Part shown: positions 11,826 to 22,911 of the stretch, in pieces
Position numbering within the stretch: the stretch's first letter is position 1
Layout of the letters: the number at the start of each line of letters is the position of its first letter
NCBI RefSeq assembly: GCF_024166365.1
Contig: NC_064831.1
Span: 28,138,768-28,202,767, forward strand
Reading direction: 5' to 3'
From: Elephas maximus indicus
Taxonomy: Eukaryota > Chordata > Mammalia > Proboscidea > Elephantidae
DNA length: 64,000 bases
Program-made: the position numbers and the translations under genes
Notes under the pieces: model-generated
What the model was told of the DNA's origin: nothing
The model's database searches: none
The model's input: the letters and a program-made list of their open reading frames with translations, nothing else

Positions 11826-12312
11826 TTATGAAACAACACAGAAAATTTAGAGGATTAAACAATACCAAAATTTCCCAACAGAATAGATTTTATTCCTATT
11901 AAATCCAGACATGAGAGAATAATTTTAATAATCTCCTAGTAAGTTAGGTGGTAGACAAACAGGAAAGCATGTGAGACAGTATAGGTTTTTTTTGAAAATG
12001 ATGAGCGTAGTGTATGGAAATATGCAATGTGGCAAACCTGAAATCCCACCCGCAGTGCCAACGGTGTGCCTGCCGTGGAAGCAGGCAGGCAGCTGGGCAG
12101 AGTCACACGGAAAAGGAGTTGTTCTGTGGGAGCCAGTCAAATCCACTGCACATTGGTGTGTGCCTAAGCTTTTCCTTCTTTTTTGTATGTTAGTCATCTA
12201 GAGAACAGAAGTTTAAGAAGACAGAGAAGGGGAATAGGGTTTGGATCATAAACACAGAGCCAATTCTGAGAATGGAGATTTTAAACTATGAGATTAGACT
12301 GTGATGCTGACG

Positions 12313-12518
12313 AGGGACCCTGGTGGTACACTGGTTAAGTGCTTTGCTGCTAACCGAAAGGCTGGTGGTTTGAACCCACCAGCTGCTCTCTGGGAGAAAG
12401 ATGTGGCAGTCCGCTTCTGTGATGATTATAGCCGTGGAAACCCTAGAAGTATTGAGCTCTAGTCTGTCCTATACCGTCACTATGAGTCAGAATTGACTCT
12501 ATGGTAACAGGTTTTTTG
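12313..12518 (+). mobile_element. AfroSINE-type SINE, plus
   Basis: The head is accctggtggtacactggtt (A-box like) followed by a B-box-like ggtttgaaccc. The body has ctgtcctat...cactatgagtcagaattgac, and the tail ends in ggtaacaggtttttt. An extra segment (about 12395-12440) makes this copy longer than its relatives, and a similar insert is present in the copies at 22707 and 34664. Confidence 0.85.
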
Positions 12519-12537
12519 ATTATGACACTGACACATG

Positions 12538-12587
12538 AGGTTGCCATGAGTTGGAACTGACTCCGCTGCAACTTTTTTTTTTTTTTA
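12538..12587 (+). mobile_element. SINE 3'-end fragment
   Basis: Only the SINE tail is present (gttgccatgagttggaactg) followed by a 14-T run. It lies directly after a full SINE in the same orientation, so it is either a 5'-truncated insertion or a duplicated tail. Confidence 0.65.
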
Positions 12588-13747
12588 AATGGTGCTAAAC
12601 AGGTTTCAGTGGAGCTTCCAGATTAAGATGGACTAGGAACAGAGGTCTGGTGATCTGAGAGGCCTGTCCTTACCACAATAGACTCGACCTTGTGGCCTTT
12701 GGACAAGCGCCATCCTGAACCATTTGGCCTGCCTGTCTCCTGCTTTGCCTTCTGACACATTTTGGATCTCCTGGCTAATCTCCTCTGGCTTGGCTTCCCA
12801 ACAACAGGGATTCCAGGGTTTGGTTCACAAATACTAAAGAATGGGGTGGGGTGGGGGGGTCTTAAAACTGTAGTTTAGAGTTTAGAACTTGGCTCTGGGT
12901 AAAAAGCCAAGGCAGATTTTTGCTGAATCGACATCCTTACCTATGTCACACATGCACATAATGTCCTTTGACTTGTAACCCAGGCCTGTCACTGTTTGTT
13001 ATTCTGCCATTTGCAATAGGCCTGGAGGCTTTGTTCGAGAAGGATCGCATCATTCCCCCTTGGTGGAGGGCCAGAATGGTCCATTCGCTACCATGGCCTC
13101 CCAGCTTTTCAGTGTTTGCCCAGTTGGGTTCCAGTGTTGTAATTCTGAATGTGAATTCCATTGCCCAGAAATGACTCCTTCTCATATACCTAGAGGTTAA
13201 GCCCCAAGATACCAAGAAGTCAAGTCAAGGTCATCAATTTCCTTCCAAGATCATGTTACTGCTTCTAGCCAGTGGCCACTTGGCATGAGGAGGTGACACA
13301 TTTATTTCTATATTCTTTTGTTGTGCTTTTTGGCTATAGAGTTTAATGTTCAATATGATGTATCAATGCCTAAGATCTTAAATTCTCACCTACAGAAATG
13401 GTGAGGAAAAATGAGGCAGTCCCTGTCTCTTAAACCTGAAAGTTAAGCTGACAGAGTTGACATCTGGTTTTAGTTTTCCTAAGGTATCCCTGCATCAGGT
13501 AGTGTTCATGTTCGGCAGCCCTCCAATGAGGGCAGTATGGAATTTATCAGCTCACACCATTGTGATCATTCTATATTACAGAGTGAACTGCTTACCAAAC
13601 AGCTTCCCTTTGTGAAGCAACGGCAAGACAGATATTAAGATAAAACAAAAGCCAGCAGTAATAATAATAATAGATGTGCCCCTCTAACATCTGTTTGCTG
13701 GTAAGCACACAGATACCTTGTTTACTTCGTCGCTCACAAATAGAATT
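12588..13747. other. Unassigned intergenic sequence
   Basis: About 1.16 kb with no repeat family, long ORF or RNA structure that I recognise. It includes a short GGGGTGGG-rich patch near 12844. The open frames here are short and carry no domain-like motifs. Confidence 0.5.
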
Positions 13748-13909
13748 AAAAAAAAAACCCTTCTCCATGGAGTCAATTCTGACTCATAGCGACCCTATAG
13801 GACAGAGTAGAGCTTCCCCAAAGGGTTTCCAAGGAATGGCTGGTAGATTTGAACTGCCAACATTTTGGTTAGCAGCCGAGCCCTTAACCACTATGCCATT
13901 AGAGCTCCA
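13748..13909 (-). mobile_element. AfroSINE-type SINE, minus
   Basis: An A-run, then the reversed body (gagtcaattctgactcatag, ggacagagtagag) and the head at the right (ccttaaccactatgccatta). The unassigned gap 13910-14213 follows. Confidence 0.87.
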
Positions 13910-14212
13910 GGATGCTATATTAGATGCTCCATAGTTAGTATCTATGGTGACATTAATGCTGCTCAGCAACAATTTTCTCAGGTCTTAAATTCCTTTTTAT
14001 ATATATTTTAAATAAGGTTATTTTCACCTTAAGTCCTCATCCTGGAAAATTATCTGTAGTGTCAAGATGCGCATGCATTTACCATTGTTAAATTTCCTGG
14101 CAATCACTTGTCTGTGAATTGCCAAAGGCAAAGCAGAAAGAGGTATGTGGGAGGGGACTAGGCACAGGAAAAGGGAGGGAAAGAGGGGAGTCAAGTCTTG
14201 GAGAGGAAATAA

Positions 14213-14232
14213 TTTGTGTGTGTGTGTGTGCT
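14213..14232. repeat. (TG)n microsatellite at the L1-E 3' end
   Basis: A short TG run sits where the poly(T) tail of the adjoining minus-strand L1 would be expected. Confidence 0.7.
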
Positions 14233-14710
14233 GTAGGAGAAAGTTTACAGTGCAAATTAGTTACTCATTCAAAAATTTATACTCAAATTATTTTGCAATA
14301 TGGGTTGCAATCTCCACAATGTGTCAGTACTCTCCCCCTTTCCCTTTCCACCCTGGGTTCTCAGTGGCTCTTCATCTAGTTTTCCTGTCCCTTCCTGCCT
14401 TCTCACCCTTGCTTTTGGTCTCCTACACTTGATTGAACTAAGAAGCATATTCTTCACCTGTGTTATTGTTTGTTTTATACCCTTGTCTAATCTTTGGCTA
14501 AAAGGTGGATTTCAGCTGTAGCTTCAGTTCTGAGTTAGCAGGGTATCCAGGAGCCATAGTCTCAGAGATTCCTCCAGTTACCATCAGACCAGTAAGTCTG
14601 ATCTTTTTTTTGTGAATTTGAATTTTCTTCTGCATTTTTCTCCTGCTTTGTCAGGGATCCTCTACTGTGATCCCTGTCAGAGCAGTTGGTGCTGGTAGCC
14701 AGGCACCATC
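14224..14710 (-). mobile_element. L1 element E, segment 1 (3' UTR)
   Basis: Reverse-complement L1 3' UTR of an older subfamily than elements A-C. The run gtttacagtgcaaattagtt is shared with the 3' UTR ends at 31091 and 42300. It stops in the middle of the 3' UTR at the caccatctag motif, where the LTR begins. The same 3' UTR continues uninterrupted in element F (31733-31990). Confidence 0.82.
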
Positions 14711-15129
14711 TAGCAAGAAGCACCAGGTTCTTGCTCAGCATGACTCATATTGGCCAATAAGAAGAGGCCGAGGTGGGAGAACAGGAAAGGCACCTTTATT
14801 TCATTGTACAAAGCCAAGGAGTCAGTAGGAGATGCTGCCACCAGTACTGCTCCCCAAGGTCTAGTTACTTTTAAGGGGTTTACAAGTAGGGAGTTCATGC
14901 AAGTCTGCATCAGCAACATTCGTAATCATACTACGTCGGTGCAATATGGTTTACATATAACCTCCAATCAAAAGCAGAATTTAAATGCAAAGCTGGGGGA
15001 AAGGAAACCCAGCAAAAGAAACAGGATTTTTAAGGCAATGCTGTGGAGGAGGAAGCCAAGCAAAGAAAACAGGATTTTTCATGCAACACTGTGGGGGCTT
15101 TGCCTCAAAAGTAGCAAATAACAGTTACA
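14711..15129 (-). mobile_element. Probable solo LTR (endogenous retrovirus type), minus
   Basis: This non-L1 block interrupts the L1-E 3' UTR. On the minus strand it starts TGTAACTGTT at 15129 and has an AATAAA signal at 14800-14795 followed by a pyrimidine-rich stretch, as expected for U3-R-U5 of an LTR. It contains two roughly 46-bp imperfect direct repeats (about 15008-15053 and 15055-15100, each with acaggattttt). The terminal CA and the target-site duplication are missing at the left, and about 220 bp of L1 are missing there too. I cannot name the family, and there are no viral coding sequences. Confidence 0.55.
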
Positions 15130-16525
15130 TCAATTGACCTACATGTCCCCCAAGACCATGGTCCCCAAACTTCAGCCCCTGTAACTCGGTCCCTCAAGGT
15201 GTTTGGATGGGTCTAGGAAGCTTCTGTGAATTTGCCTTGGTCAAGTTGTGCCGACTTCCCCTATATTGTGTACTGCCTTTCCCTTTACAAAAGTTAACAC
15301 CTGTGTACAGTCTAGTTAGTAATTTCTCCTCCCCACACATCCCCTCCCTTTTAACCATCAAAGATTGTTTTTTTTCTGATTGTAAACCATTTCCTGAGCT
15401 TTTTGTAATAGTGGTCTCATGACTTCTTTCACTGACCATAATGCTGTCCAGATTCATCCATGTCATGAGTTGTTTTGCAGATTCATCATCATTCTTTCTT
15501 CTTGCTTAGTATTCCATTGTGTGTACTGTATGTACCATAATTTGTTTTGCTTAACCAGTCATCTGTTGATGGGCACTTAGGTTGTTTCCATCTTTTTGCT
15601 GTTGTGAACAAAACTGCAGTGAACATAGGTATGCATATGTCTATTTGTGTCACGGCTCTTATTTCTCTAGGATATATACCTAGGAGCGGGATTACTGCAT
15701 CCTATGGTATTTCTATTTCTAGCTTTTTAAGGTGGTGTCATTTTGTTTTCCATAGTGGTTTTACCATTGTATATTCCCAACAACAGTAGTGCATAAGAGT
15801 TCCAATCTCCCCAAAACCTCTCTGACATTTGTTATTTTCTGGATTTTTGATTAGTGCCAATAATGTTGAGGTGAGTTGGTATCTCATTGTAGTTTTGATT
15901 TGCATTTCTGTAATACCAAAAGATCGTGAGCATTTCCTCATATGTCTGTTAGTCACCTGAATGTCTTCTTCAGTGAATGTCTGTTCATATCCTTTGCCCA
16001 TTTTTTAACTGGATCATTTGTCTCTTTATTATTGAGGAGATGAAGTATTCTGTAGATTTTAGAGATTAGAACACTGTCAGGTATGTCGTAGCCAAAATTT
16101 TTTTCCCAGCCTGTAGGTTCTGTTTTTACTGTTTTGTGAAGTCTTTTGATGAGTATTAAGTGTTTAATTTTTAGGAGCTCCCAGTTATCTAGTTTATCTT
16201 CTGGTGTTTGTACATTGTTAGTTACAGTTTATATTCTCTTTATGCCATATATTAGGGCCCCTAGTGTTGTCCCTATTTTTTATTCCAAGGTCTTTATTGT
16301 TTTAGGTTTTACACCTAGGTATTTGATCCATTTTGAGTTAGTTTTCACGACAGTGTGAGGTATGGGCCCGGTTTCATTTTTTTTTACAGATGGACATTCA
16401 GTTTTGCCAGTACCATTTGTTAAAAAGACTGTCTTGATTATGGTCCTTTGCCTAAGATCAGGTGACCGTGGGTGGATGGAATTATGTCTGGGCTCTAGAT
16501 TCTATTCCATTCATCTATGTGTCTG
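15130..16525 (-). mobile_element. L1 element E, segment 2 (3' UTR and ORF2 C-terminus)
   Basis: Resumes at caattgacctacatgtcccc and continues through the ORF2 C-terminal region (an 87-codon open piece at 16001-15738 resembles the 7190-6924 piece of element B). It breaks at about 16525 in the middle of ORF2, where RTE sequence starts. Confidence 0.85.
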
Positions 16526-17955
16526 GCTGTACTTCTTCCAAGACAGATTTGTCTGTTCTTCTGGCAGACCACAGTATATTCAATATCCTTTACCAACACC
16601 ATAATTCAAGGGCGTAAATTCTTCTTCAGTCTTCCTTATTCATTGCCTAGTTTTTGCATGTATATGGGAAGATTGAAAATATCATTGCTTCAGTCAGGCA
16701 CACCTTAGTCCTCAAAGTGACATCATTGCTTTTTAATACATTAAAGAGGTCTTTTGCAAACAGATACACCCATTGCAATATGTCATTTGATTTCTTGGTT
16801 GCTGATTCCACGGGCATTGATTCTGGATCCAAGTAAAATGAAATCCTAGACAACGTCAATCTTTTCTCTGTTTATCATGATGTTGCTTATTGGTCCAGTT
16901 GTGAGAATTTTTGTTTTCTTTATGTTCAGGTGCAATCCATACTGAAGGCTGTAGTCTTCAATCTTCATCAGTAATTGCTTCAGGTCCTCTTCAATTTCAG
17001 CACGCGAGGTTTTGTCATCTGCATAAGGCAGGTGGTTAGTGAAGTTTCCTCCAATCCTATTGCCATGTTCGTCTTCATATAGTCCAGCTTCTCGGATTAT
17101 TTGTTCAGCACACAGATTGAATAAGTGTGGTGAGATGATAGAACCCTGATGTACACCTTTCTTGACTTTAAACCATGCAGCATCCCCTGTTCTGTTCAAA
17201 TGACTACCTCTTGGTCTATGTTCAGGTTCCACATGAGTGCAATTAAGTGCTCTGGAATTCCCATTCTTTACAATGTTATCCATAATCTGTTATGATCCAC
17301 ACAGTCAAATGCCTTTGAATAGTCAATAAAACACAGGTAAACATCTTTCTGGTATTTTCTGCTTTCAGCCAAGATCCATCTGACATCAGCAATGATCCCT
17401 TGTTCCATGTCCTCTTCTGAATCTAGTTTGAACTTTCAGCATTTCCTTGTCAAAGTACTGCTGCAACCACTTTTGAATGATCTTCAGCAAAATTTTACTT
17501 GTGTGTGATATTAATATTGTTTGATAATTTCCACATTCTGTTGGACCACCTTTCTTTGGATTGGGCACAAACATGGTTCTCTTGCAGTTCGTTGGCCAGG
17601 TAGCTGTCTTCCAAATTTCTTAGCATAGATAAGTGAGCACCTCCAGCGCTGCATCTATTTGTTGAAATATCTCAATTACTGTTCTGTCAATTCCAGGAGC
17701 TTTGTTTTTCAAAAATTCATTCAGTGCAGCTCGGATCTCTTCCTTCAATACCATCAGTTCTTGATCATACGCTACCTCCAGAAATGGTCAGACTTTTTTT
17801 TTTTTTGTAAAGCGACTGCGTGTATTCCTTCCATCTTCTTCCGATGCTTCCAGTGTCCTTCAATATTTTCCCTGTAGAATCCTTAAATATTGCAACTTGA
17901 GGCTTGAATTTTTTCTTCAGTTCTTTCGAGCCACTCTTCGAAATCTTCTGTTCAG
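16526..17955 (-). mobile_element. RTE (BovB-type) LINE fragment nested in L1-E
   Basis: Homologous to the plus-strand RTE copies at 29813 and 62588. The best piece (17283-16846) is a 145-codon reverse-transcriptase segment with the catalytic YADD motif and the preceding GVHQGSIISPHLFNL block. A second piece (17574-17386) holds the upstream PKKGGPTECGNYQTI block. The usual 3' tail is missing at the left edge, and about 1 kb of L1 ORF2 (equivalent to 2296-3318 of element A) is missing at the junction. So insertion was followed by a deletion spanning both elements. A T-run interrupts the frame near 17790. Confidence 0.85.
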
Positions 17956-20393
17956 CTGAATTCTATTGGCTAGTATTTTGTTGAGACTTTTTGTATACAC
18001 GTTCATGACATATTGGTCTGTAATTTTTTTTTTTTTTTGTGGTGTCTGCCTGGCTTCAGTGTCAGGGTTATCCTGGCTTCATAGAATGAATTTGGAAGTA
18101 TTCCTTCCTTTCTATGCTCCAAATAATTTAGGTAGTGCTGGTGTGAGCTCTTCTCTGAATGTTTGGTAGAATTCTCCAGTGAAGTTGTTATTTGCTGGGA
18201 GTTTTTTAATTTTTTTTAACTACCTCTTTAATCTCTTGTTATGGGTCTGTTTAGATTTTCTATGTCAGCTTGTGTGACTTTAGGTAAGTAGTGTATTTCT
18301 AGAAATTTGTTCATTTCCTCTGGGTTCTCAAATTTGTTGAAGTGCAGTTTTTCATAGTAGTCTGTTATGATCCTTTTTATTTTAGAATAGTCTGTTGTGT
18401 TGTCCCCCTCTTATTTCTTATTTGGGTTATTTGCTTCCTCTCCTGTTTTTCTTGTGTCAGTTCGGCCAATGGTTTGTTGATTTTCTTGATCTTTTCAAAG
18501 AACCAGTTTTTGGTCTTGCTGATTCTAGTATTTTTTTCTGTTTCATTTATTTCTGCTCTAATCGTTATTATTTCCTTTCTTCTGGTGCCTATGGATTTCT
18601 TTTACTCTTCTCTTTCTAATTGTTCAAGTTGTAGGGCTAACGTTTTGATTTTGGCCCATTCTTCTTTTTAGATGCATGCGTTTATTGCTATAAATTGACC
18701 TCTGAACACAGCCTTTACTGCATGGCAAAAGTTTTGGTATGATGTGTTTTCATTCTCATTTGATTCTAGGAATTTTTTAATTTCCTCTTTGATTTCTTCT
18801 AGTACCCAGCTGTTTTTAAGCAAGGTGTTATGCAGTTTCCACGTATTTGACTTTTTCCTTGCTCTTCTTGTTATCGATTTCTACTTTAAATGTGTTTTCA
18901 TCAGACAGAATGCTTTGTATTATTTCTGTGTTTTTGATTTTATTGAGGGTTGCTTTGTGGCCTAAAATGTGATCTGTTCTGGAGAATGTTCCATGTGTGT
19001 TTGAAAAGAATGTATACTTAGCTACTGTTGGGCAGAGAGTTCTGTATATGTCTATGAGGTCAATTTGGTTGATTTTTGGCTTTATATCTTCTGTATCTTT
19101 GTTGAGTTTCTTTCTACATGCCTGTCGTTTAAAGAGAATGATGTGTTGAGGTCTCCTACTACTATTATAGAACTATCCATTTCTCTCGGCAAAGCTATTA
19201 GAGTTTGTTTTATGTATTTTGAAGCCCTGTTGTTGGATGCATATTTATTAAGGTTATGTCTTCTTAGTGGATTGTCCCTTTAATCATTATATAATGTCCT
19301 TCCTTGTCTTTTAGAGTTGATTTTGCCTTAAAATCCATCTTATATCAGATTAGTATTGCCACTCCTGGCCTTTTTTGGTTGCTGTTTGTTTTCCCCTTCC
19401 TTTGATTTTGAATATACTTATGTCTTTGTGTCTAAGGTGTGTCTCTTGTAGACAGCATATTGATGGGTCATGCTTTTTTATCTGCCACTGTCTTTCTCTT
19501 TTTGGGTGCATTTAAGCTATTTACAATCAGTGTGGTTAATGATAGGTATGAGTTTATTGGTGTTACATTGTTATGTCTTGGGGTTCTTGTTTTTGTTTGT
19601 CTTTGTTTCTCTCGCTTTCCTGTGCTGAGTTCATTTTTATTGTGGATTTTGTTTCTTTATTCTAGATTTTGTGTTTACCGAGATTTTTTTTTTTTTTTAA
19701 TTCTGATGAGTAGGTTTGTTAATTTTCTTTGAGGTTACCTGGAAATTTACCTTTATCTTCCAAAGTTTGAATCAATCTTTTATACTTGATATTGCCCTGA
19801 TTCCCTCTCCATTTGAAAGTTCTATACCTACATCGTTTATTCCCCCTTTTACTCTTTTTGCTTTCTCATTTACACATTGATGTCTGTGTTTCCATGTTTT
19901 AAGTCTTTTAACTTTGTGTTATTATTGAGAGTTCTTTACCTAGGTTGGTATCTAGTTGATGCTGTCCTCTGTTCTAGACTCCAGTTGTTATCTGATGTTG
20001 TTGGTTCTCTAGCCAAAGGACTTCCTTTACTATTTCTTTTAAGTTTGGTTTAGTGTTATGAATTTCTTTAACTTCTGTTTATCTGGAAATGTCCTAATTT
20101 TGCCATTGTATTTAAGAGGGAGTTTTGCAGGATATATTATTCTTGGTTGGTAGTTTTCTTTCTTTCAAGGTTTTATATATGTCATTCCATTGTCTTTTTG
20201 CCCACATATTTCTGCTGAGTAATCAGAGTTTAGTCTCATTGTTTCTCCTTCGTAACTTTTTTTTTTCTCGAGCTGCTCTCAGGATTCTTTCTTTGTCTTT
20301 GGTTTTGGCAAGTGTGACTATGATATGTCTTGGTGACTTTCTTTGGGGTCTATCCTGTATGGAGTTGGTTGAGTGTCTTGGATGGTTAGCTTT

Positions 20394-20789
20394 TCATCTT
20401 TTGATATTTGGGAAGTTTTCTGGCAGCAAATCTTCAGCAATTTCCTCTGTGTTTTCCATTTTCTTTCCTGTTCTGGAACTCCGATAACATGCAAAATTTT
20501 TGCTCTTGATTGTGTCCCACATAATTCTTAGGTTTTTCTTCATCCCTTTCTCTGATCTTTCCTCAAACCAAGTGGCATCCATGATTTTGCCTTCAATCTC
20601 GCTGATTTTGTCTTTCATTGTTTCAGATTTGCTCCTAAAACCTTCTATTGAGTTGTCCATTTCTGAAATTTTGTTGTTTTTCTTGTGGCTTTCTAGTTGC
20701 TGTTTTTGTATCATTTCCATTTGTTTCTTTTGATATTTTGTTCTTGTTTTATTTTCCTGAATTCTTCTATGATTTTCTTTGTTTTCCAT
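20394..20789 (-). pseudogene. L1-E ORF1 fragment
   Basis: A 131-codon piece with the charged coiled-coil segment (KQQLESHKKNNKISEMDNS), the LRIMWDTIK motif and a TEEIAEDLLPENFP block, all shared with ORF1 of elements A and C. The frame is lost around the RVIGVP segment, which reads FACYRSSRTG here. Confidence 0.8.
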
Positions 20790-21429
20790 GATTTTGTCTA
20801 TTTTGTCCCTGGTTTTGTCTCTTGATCCTTGATCTCTTTCCTAATCTCTTGGAGAGCCCTAAATTTTAGTCTTTTGAATTCCATATCAGATAGTTCCACT
20901 GCCTTTACTTCTGTGGGAATGTCATCTGATTATTTTTGTTACTTGCTGGAGCCATCTTGTCCTGCTTTTTTAAATATGTTTTGATATTGTCCACTGTCTC
21001 CAAGACATTAAGGTATTATATTCTGTTTTTATTGATTTTATATTCATTTGCTGCATCCTGCTTCTTCTTTTTTTTTTTTTTTTTTGACATGTCAGGACAG
21101 GGGGGCCAGGCATGCTTTGCTGCTTGCTTGTTTGTGGGCATGATAGCTCTTGCCACCTTGTCTGGGTGGCCATGGCAACAGCAGGCAGGGTGAACCTACT
21201 TTGATCTACACTGGTTTGGCAAGGTGGCTGAGGGCAGGCTGGGTGGACATTGTGTGCCTCTTGATGTTCATCCATTGTTGTAGGGGCATTCACAGCCCAT
21301 TGCTAGATAGGCAGGGATGTCAGACAGGGAGTAGTATGGGCTCGCTTGTCACTGTTCAGCAGCTGGTCAAGTGGTGGGTAGGGAGGGGCAGCATGGGCCC
21401 AGTGTGGAGGTGGCCCCGAGTGCCAGGGA

Positions 21430-21845
21430 CACTGTAGCAGAAGAAGCATGACAGGGACTGGAAGGAATGGGGGGGAGGGGTGGAATATAGGGGTTGGTGA
21501 GGAGATGAAAGAAAAAGAAGAAAAAAAAGAAAAGGGTAGCTGGTGAGTGGGGGTGGAGTAGACCTGGCGGCCAGTGGGAATGGGAGGAGGTGGCGTATGG
21601 TGTATGGGAAGTAGAAAGAAACAGAAAAATAAAAGAAAATGGCAGCATGGTGGCAGCCAGTGAGTGGGTGCAGAGCAGCTCCTGGGCAGTGGTGAGCCAG
21701 TGTTCCTGTGGCACTCTACCTGCAGCAGTGTGGCAGGGGCCAGCAGGGAGTGGGGGGGATATTGTATGGGGGTAGATGTGAGAAAGGAAAAAAGAGAAAC
21801 AAAAAAAAACGGTGGTGGCTTTGGGGGCTGGCACATAGGGGCGGG
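21430..21845 (-). repeat. Tandem monomer-like units in L1-E 5' UTR
   Basis: Three related blocks start near 21444, 21560 and 21728. Each has a ggcagggac/ccagtggga-type start, a GGGNGGGG core with an ATATNG or GTATGG step, a purine-only A/G tract, and a GGTGGC/GCTGG ending. Spacing is about 116 and 168 bp. This resembles the monomer promoters of some mammalian L1 families. The long open frames across it are by-products of its strongly purine-rich strand. Confidence 0.5.
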
Positions 21846-22270
21846 ACAGACTCAGTGATTGTGGGCCAGTGACTCTCTAGCCAAGGTGGCACAGCATGGC
21901 CTTGAGGGAAAGGATGGAGGTGGCTTATGTGGCAGAAGAGTGAAGGGTGGGAAAGTGTGTTTCTCTGGTTACCAGGTGCTCTGTCTCCTGTTGGGGGGCA
22001 CCATGAAGTTGTCTTCCCATACTCCCTGTCTGGGGCCATTGCTGGCTATGTTCCAAAACGGGGTGCCGTGTTAGTTGGCAGGAGACCTCCACTCTGTATC
22101 TCTCCTTGTTCTCTCTTTCTTCTTCCATTCGGTGTTTAGTCCAGTTCTTTAACCCTTCATTGGATGCTTGAGGTTCCAGGATTGACATTTGTATCTGTTT
22201 TACTTAGTATTTTGGGTTTTTGTTGCAGACGGACAGCATAATGCATCTGGCTAGGGCACCATGTTAGCTT

Positions 22271-22446
22271 CCCCTCACAAGGACATAAGTCTTGATGTTG
22301 CTCAAGCATGTAAAATTTGCTACCTTTTTGTTTTCCACCTTGTAGAGACACTGGGTCAGGCCAGGTGTCTACATCAAAACCAAACCCATTGCTGTCCAGT
22401 AGATCTATTAGGACTTCAATCCAGTTCATTCTAGTTTGACCCTCTG
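22271..22446. other. Unassigned sequence
   Basis: Short stretch between the probable L1-E 5' end and the palindromic element. I see no recognised feature. Confidence 0.4.
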
Positions 22447-22692
22447 CTGAGAATTTGCATTTCTACCCTCGATATACTGACTCAGAACTGACATTTGTAA
22501 CAAGAACTCCAGATGATTCTTACATCAGAATCTACATTTTAACAAGATTGTCCAGACGATTCTTATGTATGAATAAGAAATTGTATGTATAAATAAGAAT
22601 TTTTATGTATAAATAAGAATCATCTGGGGATCTTGCTAAAATGTAGGTTCTGATTCAATATATCTGGGATGGAAATGCAAATTCTCAGCAGG
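22447..22692. mobile_element. Palindromic MER5-like (hAT) non-autonomous DNA element
   Basis: The right arm (22618-22690, aatcatctggggatcttgct...) resembles the MER5A group, and its reverse complement matches the left side twice: once at about 22447-22523 and again at about 22526-22567 (catcagaatctacatttt). A short direct repeat (two copies of atgtataaataagaa) sits between the arms. The arms share roughly 70 bp and could form a hairpin. Confidence 0.6.
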
Positions 22693-22706
22693 GGGTTGAA
22701 CTGGTT

Positions 22707-22911
22707 CAAAGCCTTGGTTGATTCTGACTCATAGTGACTCTATAAGACAAATTAGAACTGCCCCATAGGGTTTCCAATGCTGTAAGTCTTTTTTTTTTTT
22801 TAAGTCTTTACCGAAGTAGACTTACCTTTCTCCCATGGAGCAGCTGTGGGTTTGAACCACAGACCTTTTGGTTAACAGCCAAACTGTTGACCACTGTGCC
22901 ACCAGGGCTAC
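22707..22911 (-). mobile_element. AfroSINE-type SINE, minus (long form)
   Basis: Reversed SINE with an internal extra segment (gtagacttacctttctcccatggag) and a T-run at 22789-22801. The tRNA-like head is at the right (ccactgtgccaccagggct). The long form recurs at 34664-34865. Confidence 0.85.

Larger units (their letters stand above)
17956..22270 (-). mobile_element. L1 element E, segment 3 (ORF2 N-terminal half, ORF1, 5' UTR)
   Basis: L1 ORF2 resumes at gaattctattggctag (17956). It runs through the reverse-transcriptase upstream part and the endonuclease region (to about 19560), the inter-ORF region, ORF1 (about 20940-20150) and a G-rich 5' UTR ending near 22270. Heavy decay means no long ORF2 piece survives. 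The right-hand boundary is approximate. Confidence 0.78.

Noticed and set aside
14750..15121. 123-codon plus-strand gene
   Set aside because: It is the opposite strand of a probable LTR and contains its duplicated 46-bp block. No recognisable domain.
21303..21836. 177-codon Pro/Ser/His-rich protein
   Set aside because: It arises from the pyrimidine-rich strand of a tandemly repeated L1 5' UTR, with two overlapping frames equally open.
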